Shown here piece after piece: positions 20,348 through 29,442 of a stretch of DNA of 64,000 nt. Each line of letters starts with the position of its first letter. Positions within the stretch are counted from its first letter, which is position 1. The DNA is from Streptomyces rimosus. GTDB lineage: Bacteria > Actinomycetota > Actinomycetes > Streptomycetales > Streptomycetaceae. Location of the stretch: positions 7,818,501 through 7,882,500 of the forward strand of contig NZ_CP023688.1 of NCBI RefSeq assembly GCF_008704655.1, written 5' to 3'. The position numbers and the translations under genes are program-made. The notes under the pieces are model-generated. The model ran no database searches and was not told the DNA's origin. It was given only the letters and a program-made list of their open reading frames with translations.

Positions 20348-22033
20348 ATGACCGTGCCCACCGCCGCCCAGCACGCGGACGCCCAGCCGCCCATCACCAT
20401 GTTCGGGCCGGACTTCCCGTACGCGTACGACGACTTCCTCGCCCACCCGGCGGGCCTCGGCCAGGTGCCCGCGACCGAGCACGGCAAGGAGGTCGCCGTC
20501 ATCGGCGGCGGCCTGTCCGGGATCATCACGGCGTACGAGCTGATGAAGATGGGCCTCAAGCCCGTCGTCTACGAGGCGGACCAGATAGGCGGCCGGCTGC
20601 GCACCGTCGGCTTCGAGGGCTGCGACCCGGAGCTGACCGCCGAGATGGGCGCGATGCGCTTCCCGCCGTCCTCCACGGCGCTCCAGCACTACATCGACCT
20701 CGTCGGCCTGAAGACCAAGCCGTTCCCCAACCCGCTCGCGCCCGACACCCCCTCCACGGTCGTCGACCTCAAGGGCGAGACCCACTACGCGCGCACCGTC
20801 GAGGACCTGCCCGAGGTCTACCACCAGGTCATGGACGCCTGGAACGCCTGCCTGGAGGAGGGCGCGGACTTCTCCGACATGAACCGCGCCATCCGCGAGC
20901 GCGATGTGCCGCGCATCCGGGAGATCTGGTCGCGCCTGGTCGAGAAGCTCGACAACCAGACCTTCTACGGGTACCTCTGCGACTCCACCGCCTTCAAGTC
21001 CTTCCGGCACCGCGAGATCTTCGGCCAGGTCGGCTTCGGCACCGGCGGCTGGGACACCGACTTCCCCAACTCCATCCTGGAGATCCTGCGCGTCGTCTAC
21101 ACCGAGGCCGACGACCACCACCGCGGCATCGTCGGCGGCAGCCAGCAGCTGCCGCTGCGCCTGTGGGAGCGCGAGCCGGAGAAGCTCGTCCACTGGGCGC
21201 CGGGCACCTCGCTGTCCTCCCTGCACGACGGTACGCCGCGCCCGGCGGTCACCCGGCTGCACCGCACGGCGGGCAACCGCATCACCGTCACCGACGCCGA
21301 CGGCGACATCCGTACGTACGAGGCGGCCGTCTTCACCGCGCAGTCCTGGATGCTGCTGTCGAAGATCGCCTGTGACGACGCGCTGTTCCCCATCGACCAC
21401 TGGACGGCGATGGAGCGCACCCACTACATGGAGTCGTCCAAGCTGTTCGTCCCCGTGGACCGGCCGTTCTGGCTGGACAAGGACGAGGAGACCGGCCGGG
21501 ACGTCATGAGCATGACGCTCACCGACCGGATGACCCGCGGCACCTACCTGCTCGACGACGGCCCCGACAAGCCGGCCGTCATCTGCCTCTCGTACACGTG
21601 GTGCGACGACAGCCTCAAGTGGCTGCCGCTGAACGCCAACGACCGTATGGAGGTCATGCTCAAGTCGCTCTCGGAGATCTATCCGAAGGTCGACATCAGG
21701 AAGCACATCATCGGCAACCCGGTGACCGTCTCCTGGGAGAACGAGCCGTACTTCATGGGCGCGTTCAAGGCCAACCTGCCCGGCCACTACCGCTACCAGC
21801 GGCGCCTGTTCACCCACTTCATGCAGGACCGGCTGCCCGAGGACAAGCGCGGCCTCTTCCTCGCGGGCGACGACATCTCCTGGACGGCCGGCTGGGCCGA
21901 GGGCGCCGTACAGACCGCGCTGAACGCGGTGTGGGGCGTGATGACCCACTTCGGCGGCAGCACGGACGCGGCCAACCCGGGCCCCGGCGACGTGTACGAC
22001 GAGATCGCGCCGGTCGAGCTGCCGGAGGACTGA
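20348..22033 (+). CDS. davB: Flavin monooxygenase/amine oxidase, probable L-lysine 2-monooxygenase (DavB-like)
   Basis: 561 residues. The FAD-binding GxGxxG is in VIGGGLSGIITAYELMKMG (about residues 50-68), with a second FAD motif GDDISWTAGWAEGAVQTALN near the C-terminus. The start (PITMFGPDFPYAYDDFL) and end (HFGG, NPGPGDVYDEI) match lysine 2-monooxygenase of Pseudomonas (DavB), as does the length; tryptophan 2-monooxygenase IaaM is a more distant relative. Expected reaction: L-lysine plus O2 to 5-aminovaleramide, CO2 and water. Downstream transaminase and dehydrogenase for 5-aminovalerate are not in this window. Confidence 0.85.
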   Translation: MTVPTAAQHADAQPPITMFGPDFPYAYDDFLAHPAGLGQVPATEHGKEVAVIGGGLSGIITAYELMKMGLKPVVYEADQIGGRLRTVGFEGCDPELTAEMGAMRFPPSSTALQHYIDLVGLKTKPFPNPLAPDTPSTVVDLKGETHYARTVEDLPEVYHQVMDAWNACLEEGADFSDMNRAIRERDVPRIREIWSRLVEKLDNQTFYGYLCDSTAFKSFRHREIFGQVGFGTGGWDTDFPNSILEILRVVYTEADDHHRGIVGGSQQLPLRLWEREPEKLVHWAPGTSLSSLHDGTPRPAVTRLHRTAGNRITVTDADGDIRTYEAAVFTAQSWMLLSKIACDDALFPIDHWTAMERTHYMESSKLFVPVDRPFWLDKDEETGRDVMSMTLTDRMTRGTYLLDDGPDKPAVICLSYTWCDDSLKWLPLNANDRMEVMLKSLSEIYPKVDIRKHIIGNPVTVSWENEPYFMGAFKANLPGHYRYQRRLFTHFMQDRLPEDKRGLFLAGDDISWTAGWAEGAVQTALNAVWGVMTHFGGSTDAANPGPGDVYDEIAPVELPED

Positions 22034-22085
22034 CGGGAAACGGGTCCCGTACGGCGCGCCGTACGGGACCCGCGGCGACCGCCCC

Positions 22086-22838
22086 TCAGCCCAGGGGCGT
22101 CAGCAGGCAGCGGCCGACCAGGCCCACGCCCGAATCGAGCCGTTCGGTGAACTCCTCGGCCGTCTCCGGCAGGCCGCGCAGGCTCCACAGCACCCGGGCC
22201 GCCGCCCAGGCGCCGTCCCGGGCCATCTCCAGGCTCCAGGAACCGGCCAGGTGGGTGAGCGGGTCGGCGATGTCCAGCAGGTCGGGGCCGGGCATCAGGC
22301 TCTCCCGGATGCGCTCCTCCAGGCCCGTCAGGAGATCGCCCACGCGGTCGAAGTCTGCGGCCAGCGCGCCCGGTTCGCAGTCCAGGGCGCGGCAGGTGTC
22401 CACCACGGCCAGCGCCAGGTCGTGCCCGATGTGGGCGTTGATCCCGGCCAGCGCGAACTGCAGGGGCCGTACGCCCGGGTGGCGGCGCAGCTGGAACAGC
22501 GGGCGCCAGCAGGCCGGGACGGTCAGGCCGGCGCCGGCCGCGTCCACCGCGGCGAGGTAGCGCCGGGCGAACACCGCGTCCAGCTCGCCCGCCGCCGCGG
22601 AGTCCTGGAAGCCGCCCGCGCCGAGGCGCCGGGCGATCTCCTCCGTGACGGACAGGTACACCCGGTTGAAGACCGCGATGCCGTCGGCGGGCGGAAGCGT
22701 GGCTTCCAGTACGCGCATCCGCGCCAGGACCGCGGCCACGGACGCCGGTGGCGCGGGAACGTGCTCGGCGGCCGGGCCCGGCCGGGCCGCGTCGGGGCGC
22801 ACCGCCGGACCGCCCGGGGCCTGGTGAGTCGTCGTCAT
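22086..22838 (-). CDS. DUF5995 family protein
   Basis: 250 residues from the ATG at 22838 (MTTTHQAPGG). After a 30-residue Pro/Ala-rich lead it is mostly helical, with FNRVYLSVTEEIARRL, FQLRRHPGVRPLQFALAGIN and AHIGHDLALAVVDTC, the conserved segments of DUF5995. The histidines of the NAHIGHD motif could bind metal, but no function is known. It is convergent with the davB-like gene and 219 bp from the divergent phospholipase gene. Confidence 0.85.
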   Translation of the reverse strand: MTTTHQAPGGPAVRPDAARPGPAAEHVPAPPASVAAVLARMRVLEATLPPADGIAVFNRVYLSVTEEIARRLGAGGFQDSAAAGELDAVFARRYLAAVDAAGAGLTVPACWRPLFQLRRHPGVRPLQFALAGINAHIGHDLALAVVDTCRALDCEPGALAADFDRVGDLLTGLEERIRESLMPGPDLLDIADPLTHLAGSWSLEMARDGAWAAARVLWSLRGLPETAEEFTERLDSGVGLVGRCLLTPLG

Positions 22839-23057
22839 GCGCACAGCGTGACAGTCGGGTACCCACCGCAGAGGCGGCCCGGCGGCGGATGACCGGATCG
22901 GGGTAACCGGCGGCGCGCCCCCTTGTCCGTGCGCCGCCCGGCCGCTGATCACTGTTCAGCCAAAACACCACCGCCGGTCGTTCGAATTGAATATTTTCAG
23001 CCTTCAAGCAGCGGCCCGATCCTGCCGAAGGGCCGCCGTGTCCCCGGAGGTTGAAGG

Positions 23058-23510
23058 ATGTACCGAAGACTCGCCGCCGCTCTGTCCGCCTCGGCCATGA
23101 CCGTCACCGCGCTGGTGGCGGCCGCCGCGCCGGCCCAGGCCGTCCCCGCCGACAAGGCGAAGGTGCTGGCCGGCTGGACGCAGACCGACGCCGGCAGCTA
23201 CGACAGCTGGCTCGCGGCCCGCGGCAACCAGGCGAAGTGGGCGGCGTACCGGTTCGACTGGAGCACCGACTACTGCTCCAAGTCGCCCGACAATCCCTTC
23301 GGCTTCCCCTTCGAGACGTCCTGCGCCCGTCACGACTTCGGCTACCGCAACCACAAGAAGGCCGGCACCTTCGCCGCGAACAAGCCGCGCCTGGACAGCG
23401 CGCTGTACGAGGACCTCAAGCGGGTCTGCGCCAAGTACACCGGCGCCAAGAAGACCTCGTGCAACGCGCTCGCGTGGACCTACTACGAGGCGGTCAAGAA
23501 CCTCGGCTGA
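23058..23510 (+). CDS. Secreted phospholipase A2
   Basis: 150 residues with a signal peptide (cleavage likely after APAQA, residue 28). The prokaryotic PLA2 motif CARHDFGYRN gives the His92-Asp93 dyad; Asp71 in STDYCS is placed as the calcium ligand. Four cysteines (73, 89, 124, 135) fit the two disulfides of the S. violaceoruber enzyme. It should hydrolyse the sn-2 ester of phospholipids outside the cell in a Ca2+-dependent way. An AT-rich stretch at 22985-23005 upstream is the likely promoter. Confidence 0.95.
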   Translation: MYRRLAAALSASAMTVTALVAAAAPAQAVPADKAKVLAGWTQTDAGSYDSWLAARGNQAKWAAYRFDWSTDYCSKSPDNPFGFPFETSCARHDFGYRNHKKAGTFAANKPRLDSALYEDLKRVCAKYTGAKKTSCNALAWTYYEAVKNLG

Positions 23511-23520
23511 GCCGGGAGCT

Positions 23521-24942
23521 TCAGGCGGTCGTCCCCGGCTTCTGCGGCCCCGCCGGCTTCCGGGGCGCCGCCTCCTCGTCGTACGCGCTGGTCCCCTCGT
23601 CGAGCAGGGGTTCCTGCCCCTTGAGGTGCGCGGGGGCCAGCGCGCGCAGTACGTGGTAGCCCGAGAGCACCACGATCGTGCCGAGCGCGATGCCGCCCAG
23701 CTCGAAGTTGTCGCCGATCTTCAGGCTGACGCCGCCGATGCCGATGATGACGCCCGCGGCGACCGGCACCAGGTTCAGCGGATTGCGCAGGTCCACCTTG
23801 TTGTGCGCCCAGATCTGCGCGCCGAGCAGGCCGATCATGCCGTACAGGATGACGGTGATGCCGCCGAGCACGCCGCCGGGGATCGCGGCCACCACCGCGC
23901 CGAACTTCGGGCACAGGCCGAAGAGCAGGGCGAAAGCGGCCGCCGCCCAGTAGGCCGCGGTGGAGTAGACGCGGGTCGCCGCCATCACGCCGATGTTCTC
24001 GGAGTACGTGGTGTTGGGCGGGCCGCCGAGCGCGGTGGAGAGCATCGAGCCCGCGCCGTCGGCGGAGATCGCGGTGCCCAGCTTGTCGTCGAGCGGGTCG
24101 CCGGTCATCTCGCCGACCGCCTTGACGTGCCCGGCGTTCTCCGCGACCAGCGCGATCACCACGGGCAGCGCGACCAGGACGGCGGACCACTGGAAGGACG
24201 GCGCGTGGAAGGACGGCAGGCCGATCCACTCGGCCTTGCCGACGCCCGACAGGTCCAGGCGCCAGTGGTCGGTGATCCGCCCGGCGCCGTCCGCCGCGTG
24301 GATCTTGCCGAAGACCAGGTCGAACACCCAGGAGATGCCGTACCCGAAGACCAGCCCCAGGAAGATCGCGATGCGCGACCAGAAGCCGCGCAGGCAGACC
24401 ACGGCCAGGCCGGTGAAGAGCATGGTCAGCAGCGCCACCCACTGGTCCTGCGGCCAGTACGTGCTGGCCGTCACCGACGCCAGGTTGAAGCCGATGAGCA
24501 TCACGACCGCGCCGGTGACCACCGGCGGCATCGCCGCGTGGATGATCCGCGCGCCGAACCGCTGGACCGCGAGGCCCACGAGGAAGAGCGCGACGCCGAC
24601 GACGAAGACCGCGCCGGTGACGGTGGCGCTGCTGCCGCCCTGCGCGCGGATGACGGCCGCGACGCCGACGAAGGACAGCGAGCAGCCGAGGTAGGACGGC
24701 ACCCGGCCGCGGGTCGCCAGCAGGAAGATGACGGTCGAGACGCCCGACATCATGATGGCGAGGTTCGGGTCCAGGCCCATCAGGACGGGCGCGACGAAGC
24801 TGGCCCCGAACATGGCCACCACGTGCTGCGCGCCCAGGCCGGCGGTGCGCGGCCAGGACAGCCGTTCGTCCGGGCGGACGACGGCTCCGGGGGCGGGGGT
24901 GCGCCCGTCGCCGTGCACGGTCCAGCGCACACCGAGGCCCAT
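23521..24942 (-). CDS. Uracil/xanthine permease (NCS2 family)
   Basis: 473 residues with about 12-14 helices. The NCS2 signature GAQHVVAMFGASFVAP is near the N-terminus (about residues 36-51), and the second substrate region reads LVAENAGHVKAVGEM and TTYSENIGVMAATRVYS, both typical of UraA-type uracil:H+ symporters. The C-terminal 45 residues are polar and Pro-rich. It ends 10 bp from the convergent phospholipase gene; no pyrimidine gene adjoins it. Confidence 0.93.
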   Translation of the reverse strand: MGLGVRWTVHGDGRTPAPGAVVRPDERLSWPRTAGLGAQHVVAMFGASFVAPVLMGLDPNLAIMMSGVSTVIFLLATRGRVPSYLGCSLSFVGVAAVIRAQGGSSATVTGAVFVVGVALFLVGLAVQRFGARIIHAAMPPVVTGAVVMLIGFNLASVTASTYWPQDQWVALLTMLFTGLAVVCLRGFWSRIAIFLGLVFGYGISWVFDLVFGKIHAADGAGRITDHWRLDLSGVGKAEWIGLPSFHAPSFQWSAVLVALPVVIALVAENAGHVKAVGEMTGDPLDDKLGTAISADGAGSMLSTALGGPPNTTYSENIGVMAATRVYSTAAYWAAAAFALLFGLCPKFGAVVAAIPGGVLGGITVILYGMIGLLGAQIWAHNKVDLRNPLNLVPVAAGVIIGIGGVSLKIGDNFELGGIALGTIVVLSGYHVLRALAPAHLKGQEPLLDEGTSAYDEEAAPRKPAGPQKPGTTA

Positions 24943-25085
24943 GAGTGCTCCACTTCTTCACGTACGTCGCGGGGGGGATCGGCCGGACGGGGGCCGGCCG
25001 GGCCATGTTAAGTCGGGATAAGACCGCTCGCGGCCTGCGGACCGACCCGTGGGACGGTGTGCCCGCCCCGGCGGCCGGAGCATTT

Positions 25086-25099
25086 TAAGCAGCCGCTTA
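25086..25099. promoter_or_regulatory. Inverted repeat TAAGC-N4-GCTTA upstream of the thioesterase gene
   Basis: A perfect 5-bp dyad with a 4-bp centre in an otherwise GC-rich gap (24943-25193), about 95 bp before the thioesterase start. The form resembles TetR-family operators; the protein that binds is unknown. Confidence 0.5.
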
Positions 25100-25193
25100 C
25101 GATGGCCGGGTCCACTTCTTGAACAGTCAACAGCATCGGGCGGCGTCCGCCGTACCGCGCCGCCGACCGCCGCAGAACCAGGAGCACCACCCC

Positions 25194-25664
25194 GTGAGCG
25201 TCGAAGCCCTTGAGGCCGCCCCCGCCGTCCCGTACGGACAGCTGGTCCCCGTCACCGTGCACTTCGACGACCTCGACGCGCTCGGCATGCTCCACAACTC
25301 CCGCTACCCGCTGCTCGTCGAGCGCGCCTGGGCCGAGTTCTGGCACGCCCGCGGCTTCGGCTTCGACGGGGACTGGGCGGCGGCCGGCGACATGTGCAAC
25401 GTCATCAAGGAGATGAAGGTCTCGTACGAGCAGCCGGTCACCCGGCCCGGCTACTACGCCGCCCACCTGTGGGTCGAGCGCCTGGGCCGGACCGGCCTGA
25501 CGTACGGCTTCCGGCTCTGCTCCGCGGACGGCGAGCAGACCTACGCGCGCGGCCACCGCGTCCTGGTGCGCGTCGACCCGCAGGCGCTGCGGCCCACGCC
25601 CTGGTCGGACCGCGCCCGCGAGATAGCCGCCGAGCTGCTGCACCCGGAGGCGCAGGCCGCCTGA
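25194..25664 (+). CDS. Acyl-CoA thioesterase, hot-dog (4HBT) fold
   Basis: 156 residues from the GTG at 25194, with AGGAG about 9 nt upstream. The 4-hydroxybenzoyl-CoA thioesterase pattern is present: VHFDDLDALGMLHNSRY (about residues 20-36; Asp in the D-x-x-D/H-N region), then VSYEQPVTRPGYYAAHLWVERLGRTGLTYGF. It should hydrolyse an acyl-CoA; the chain length cannot be told from sequence. It converges on the MFS gene. Confidence 0.9.
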   Translation: MSVEALEAAPAVPYGQLVPVTVHFDDLDALGMLHNSRYPLLVERAWAEFWHARGFGFDGDWAAAGDMCNVIKEMKVSYEQPVTRPGYYAAHLWVERLGRTGLTYGFRLCSADGEQTYARGHRVLVRVDPQALRPTPWSDRAREIAAELLHPEAQAA

Positions 25665-25674
25665 GCCGTTCCGG

Positions 25675-26937
25675 TCACGGCTTCAGGTCGCCGGCCGGTA
25701 CCGCGTCGCGTCCCGCGGCGTCCCGGCCCGGCACCCGCAGCACCCCCGCGCCCAGGACCAGCCCGCAGGCCAGCGCCGTGACCAGCACGAACGAGCCGGT
25801 CAGCGAGGTGGCCTGGGCGATCGAGCCGATGGCGGACGGGGCGATCAGGCTGGAGGTGTACGTGATGGTGGCGACGCCCGCGATGGCCTGGCTGGGCGCC
25901 GGGCCGCTGCGTCCCGCCGCGGCGAACGCCAGCGGCACCACGACCGCGATGCCCAGTCCGATCAGCGCGAAGCCGGTCACCGCCATCGCCGGGTGCCGGG
26001 CCAGCACGATCAGCAGGCCGCCCGCCGTCGCCAGCGCGCCGCCGGCCCGTACGGTGCGCACCGGCCCGAACCGGGCGACCACCGCGTCCCCGGCCAGCCG
26101 GGCCACGGCCATGGTGCAGGTCAGGGCGGTGGTCGAGGCCGCCGCCAGGCCCGGGTCGGTACCCAGTACGTCGCGCAGGTAGACCGCCGACCAGTCCAGG
26201 CTGGCGCCCTCAGCGAACACCGCGCAGAACCCGATGGCGCCGATGATCAGCGCGGACTTCGGGGGCAGCGCGAAGCGCGGCGGCGGGTGCTCGTCGGCGG
26301 CGCTGCGCAGGTCCAGCACGCCGCGGCAGGCCAGGGCGCCCAGCGTGGTGGAGACCAGCGCGGCGACGGCCAGGTGCACCCGCGCGTCGGTGGCGGCGTG
26401 CGCAGCGGCCGTACCGGCCGCCGAGCCGAGCAGGGCCCCCACGCTCCACATGCCGTGCAGCCCCGACATGATCGGTTTGCCGAGCCGGTTCTCGGTCTCC
26501 ACCCCCAGCGCGTTCATCGCCACGTCCGCCGTGCCGGAAGTCGCGCCGTATACGAGGAGGGCGCCGCACAGTCCGTACAGGTTGGGGGAGAGGGCGGGCA
26601 GGGCGAGGGAGAGCGTCCACAGGGCGAGCAGCAGGCGCAGTGCGGTGCGGGCGCCGAGATGGTGGCTGATCCGGCCGGCCAGGGGCATCGCGAGGAACGC
26701 GCCGATCGCCGGGAAGGCGAGGGCCAGGCCCAGCTGGCCCGCGCCGATCCCGGCATGGTCCTGAATCCAGGGCACGCGGGTGGCGAAGCTGCCGGCCACC
26801 GAGCCGTGGACGAGGAAGACCACGGCCACGGACCAGCGGGCGCGGCGCAGCCGGGCCGGGGTGAAGCGCTGTCCGGAGGCCGGTTCGGGGGGTGGGGCGG
26901 CCGCGGAAGCCGCGTCGGGAACGCCGGTGCCATCCAT
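25675..26937 (-). CDS. MFS transporter (YbjJ-like)
   Basis: 420 residues with 12 predicted helices. The first helix carries FLVHGSVAGSFATRVPWIQD and the motif-A region PLAGRISHHLGAR; LYGATSGTADVAMNALGVE and MSGLHGMWSVGALLGSAAGT fit the YbjJ/fucose-permease-like subgroup. Substrate unknown. The ATG lies only 10 bp from a perfect inverted repeat (26948-26970), and the divergent neighbour is a ROK repressor, so the transporter is probably its target. Confidence 0.88.
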   Translation of the reverse strand: MDGTGVPDAASAAAPPPEPASGQRFTPARLRRARWSVAVVFLVHGSVAGSFATRVPWIQDHAGIGAGQLGLALAFPAIGAFLAMPLAGRISHHLGARTALRLLLALWTLSLALPALSPNLYGLCGALLVYGATSGTADVAMNALGVETENRLGKPIMSGLHGMWSVGALLGSAAGTAAAHAATDARVHLAVAALVSTTLGALACRGVLDLRSAADEHPPPRFALPPKSALIIGAIGFCAVFAEGASLDWSAVYLRDVLGTDPGLAAASTTALTCTMAVARLAGDAVVARFGPVRTVRAGGALATAGGLLIVLARHPAMAVTGFALIGLGIAVVVPLAFAAAGRSGPAPSQAIAGVATITYTSSLIAPSAIGSIAQATSLTGSFVLVTALACGLVLGAGVLRVPGRDAAGRDAVPAGDLKP

Positions 26938-26947
26938 GCGCGTTAAA

Positions 26948-26970
26948 TTATCAGGAACCCTGCCTGATAA
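26948..26970. promoter_or_regulatory. Operator: TTATCAGG-N7-CCTGATAA between MFS and ROK genes
   Basis: A perfect 8-bp inverted repeat around a 7-bp centre in an AT-rich island. It sits 10 bp upstream of the MFS start and 63 bp upstream of the ROK start, where a repressor would block the MFS promoter. Confidence 0.7.
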
Positions 26971-27033
26971 AAAGAAGATTTCTCCGGCGCACCGCGCCGC
27001 GGCCCGTCCGGAGAGGTCTGGAAGGATCCGGTC

Positions 27034-28290
27034 ATGGACGAGACGCGCGGAACCGCTCCCGGTCGCCCCACCGCACCGGCCGCCGCACGCGCCACCCCGC
27101 GCACCGCCTCACCGAGCACCGCACGGGCGATCAACGACCGGCTGGCCCTCCAACTCCTCCAGAACGAGGGCCCGTTGACCGCCGGGGAGCTGAAGACCGG
27201 TACCGGCCTGTCCCGGCCGACCGTCGCCGACCTCGTCGAGCGCCTCCAGGCCGCCGGACTGATCGCGGTGGTCGGCGAGTCCGGCGCGCGGCGGCGCGGA
27301 CCCAACGCCCGGCTGTACGGGATCGTCGCCGACCGGGCCCACCTGGCCGCCGTGGACCTGCGTACGGACAGTGCCACGATCGCGGTCGCCGACCTGCTCG
27401 GCCGGGTGCAGGCCGAGACCGCCGTCCCGGTCGGCCCGGACACGGACCCCGCGCAGGCGGCGGCGAACGGCGTCGCCGCCCTGGAGAAACTGCTCGGCGC
27501 GGCCGGGGCGGCCCGGCCGCACGCCGTCGCCGTCGGCGCGCCCGGCCTGGTGGACCCGGCCACCGGGCGCTTCCGCGGCACCGAGGGGGTGCCCGCCTGG
27601 CACGCCGCGCTCGTCACGGCGCTCGGCGCCCTGCCCGCCGCGCCCGTCCTGCTGGAGAACGAGGTCAACCTCGCCGCCATCGCGGAACAGCGTGACGGCT
27701 CCGCGCGCGGCCGTGACACCTTCGTCCTGCTCTGGCTCGGCCACGGCACCGGCGCCGCCGTCGTCCTGGACGGCAGGCTGCGGCGCGGTGCCTCGGGCGG
27801 CACGGGCGAGATCGGCTTCCTGCCCGTACCGGGCACGGGCGGACTGCCCACCGCCGCGGGCTGCGACGGCGGCTTCCATTCGCTGGCGGGCTCGGCGGCG
27901 GTGTGCGAACTGGCCGCCGAGTACGGGATCGAGGCGGGTGACCCAGGCGGGTCCGACCCCGGCGCACCCCCCGCCGAGGCGCTGGTCCGCGCCGCCGTCC
28001 ATGCGGGCGAGGCCGGGGCCGCCTTCCTGGACGCGCTGGCCGCCCGTATCGCCCTCGGGGTCGCGGCCGTCTGCGCCGTACTGGACCCCGGCTGCGTCGT
28101 CCTCGGCGGCGAGACCGGCCGTGCGGGCGGTGACGCGCTGGCCGAACGGGTCGCCGACCACCTCGCCCGGATGTCCCCGCTGCACACCGAGGTGCGCGCG
28201 GGGACGGTCGGTGGCCGGGCGGTGCTGCGCGGCGCGGTGCTCGCCGCGATGGACGCGGCGCAGGACGACCTCTTCGGGCCCGCGGGCTGA
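27034..28290 (+). CDS. ROK-family transcriptional repressor
   Basis: 418 residues. The N-terminal winged HTH (LTAGELKTGTGLSRPTVADLVERLQAAGLI, about residues 49-78) is followed by a ROK sugar-kinase-like domain (about 100-400): VDLRTDSATIAVADLLG, AVGAPGLVDPATG, ENEVNLAAIAEQ, LWLGHGTGAAVVLDG. The zinc motif CxCGxxGC of ROK proteins is not preserved (GCDGGFHSLAG instead), and the phosphate-binding DxGGT is DLRTD, so it is a regulator without kinase activity. The ATG follows GGAAGGA. Divergent from the MFS gene with the inverted repeat between. Confidence 0.92.
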   Translation: MDETRGTAPGRPTAPAAARATPRTASPSTARAINDRLALQLLQNEGPLTAGELKTGTGLSRPTVADLVERLQAAGLIAVVGESGARRRGPNARLYGIVADRAHLAAVDLRTDSATIAVADLLGRVQAETAVPVGPDTDPAQAAANGVAALEKLLGAAGAARPHAVAVGAPGLVDPATGRFRGTEGVPAWHAALVTALGALPAAPVLLENEVNLAAIAEQRDGSARGRDTFVLLWLGHGTGAAVVLDGRLRRGASGGTGEIGFLPVPGTGGLPTAAGCDGGFHSLAGSAAVCELAAEYGIEAGDPGGSDPGAPPAEALVRAAVHAGEAGAAFLDALAARIALGVAAVCAVLDPGCVVLGGETGRAGGDALAERVADHLARMSPLHTEVRAGTVGGRAVLRGAVLAAMDAAQDDLFGPAG

Positions 28291-28337
28291 GCAACCGTCC
28301 GCTGCGCCGCCGGCCCCGCCTGCTGACCGGTCCCCGC

Positions 28338-29126
28338 CTACCGCCCCGCGGCCGCCTTCCCGGTCTTCCCGCCGCGCTCCGCCAGGAAGTCCCCGTACCC
28401 CACCGTCCCGTCCGCATGATCGAGCGCCAGGTTCTCGCCCCGCCGCAGGGCGCCGAACAGCCTGCCCGGCAGCCACAGCGGCAGGAGCAGGCGCCGCCGC
28501 CCGCCGGCCCGCAGGGTGTCCCGTACGAGGGCGTGGGCGCTGCGGACCTCCGGGCCGCCCATGTCCGGGACCCGGCCCGCCGGTTCGCCGCAGGCCAGTG
28601 CGGCCAGCCGGTCGGCGACCTCGCGTACATCCACCGGCTGGAGCCGGACACCGGCCGGCACCGGGACCACCGGCAGTCGCGCCCCGGCCTTGACCATCCG
28701 CAGCACCAGATCGTGGAACTGGGTGGTGCGCAGCACGGTCCAGCCCAGCCCGGAGTCCGCGATCAGCCGCTCCACGTCGCGTTTGGCGCGGTAGTAGCCC
28801 AGCGGTACGCGGTCCACGCCGACAATGGAGATATAGGCCAGATGCCGCACCCCGGCCGCCCGCGCCGCCTCGATGAGCCGCCCCGCGGCCTCGGTGTCGC
28901 CGGTCGGCGACGACGCGCAGTGGATCACGGTGTGCACGCCTGCCAGCGCCGGGGCCAGCCCCGAGCCGTCGCGCAGGTCCACCGCGTACGAACTGAGCCG
29001 GGGCCGCTCGGCGCCGGTGCGCGGACGACGGCTGAGGGAGCGCACGACATGGCCGTCGGCGAGCAGCCGTTCGACCACGGCGCGGCCGAGCGTGCCGGTG
29101 CCGCCGGTCACCAGAATCGTCGTCAT
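28338..29126 (-). CDS. NAD(P)H-binding atypical SDR (NmrA-like)
   Basis: 262 residues from the ATG at 29126. The Rossmann motif is VTGGTGTLGRAVVERLLADG (residues 6-25). VIHCASSP, HLAYISIVGVDRVPLGYYRAK with Tyr/Lys spacing (YYRAK), and LRTTQFHD follow, as in NmrA-like/atypical SDR proteins. Substrate not predictable. The stop is 47 bp from the convergent ROK gene end. Confidence 0.88.
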   Translation of the reverse strand: MTTILVTGGTGTLGRAVVERLLADGHVVRSLSRRPRTGAERPRLSSYAVDLRDGSGLAPALAGVHTVIHCASSPTGDTEAAGRLIEAARAAGVRHLAYISIVGVDRVPLGYYRAKRDVERLIADSGLGWTVLRTTQFHDLVLRMVKAGARLPVVPVPAGVRLQPVDVREVADRLAALACGEPAGRVPDMGGPEVRSAHALVRDTLRAGGRRRLLLPLWLPGRLFGALRRGENLALDHADGTVGYGDFLAERGGKTGKAAAGR

Positions 29127-29315
29127 CGCGATCAGTCCTCGCAGGTAGGGGAGGGGTGCCGGGCCGAGGCCGGGGAGGCCCGGCACCGTATCGACAGGGC
29201 GCCGGGCCGGAACGTGACACGCACGCCGCATCCTGTGAGGCACCCCACAGGCCGCCGCCCGCATGGCCGACGATCAGACGTGGCAGACTGAAGCCGTACT
29301 GAATTGACATACGCA

Positions 29316-29442
29316 GCGCACTCCGGGGTCGGTGAAAGTCCGAACCGGCGGTAACAGTCCGCGACCCGGCCGCCTCCAGCGGCCGGTTGAGCAGGTGGAA
29401 TTCCTGCACCGACGGTTAAAGTCCGGATGGGAGGCAGTGCGC
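29316..29442 (+). ncRNA. FMN riboswitch (RFN element) controlling the rib operon
   Basis: The P1 stem pairs GCGCACT (29316-29322) with AGTGCGC (29436-29442). Between them are the RFN core pieces GGTGAAAGTCC, GGCGGTAACAGTCCGCGACCC, a GC hairpin, GTGGAATTCCTGCACCGACGG-type loop sequence (29397-29416) and TTAAAGTCCGGATGGGA. FMN binding should lower expression of the riboflavin operon beginning 159 nt later. Confidence 0.96.

Noticed and set aside
15000..22033. Biosynthetic gene cluster around the amine oxidase and SnoaL-like genes
   Set aside because: No PKS, NRPS, terpene or tailoring cluster genes; neighbours are transport and catabolism.
29304..29309. TTGACA just before the FMN riboswitch as a -35 element
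   Set aside because: The matching -10 would fall inside the riboswitch core, so the true promoter must be further upstream.
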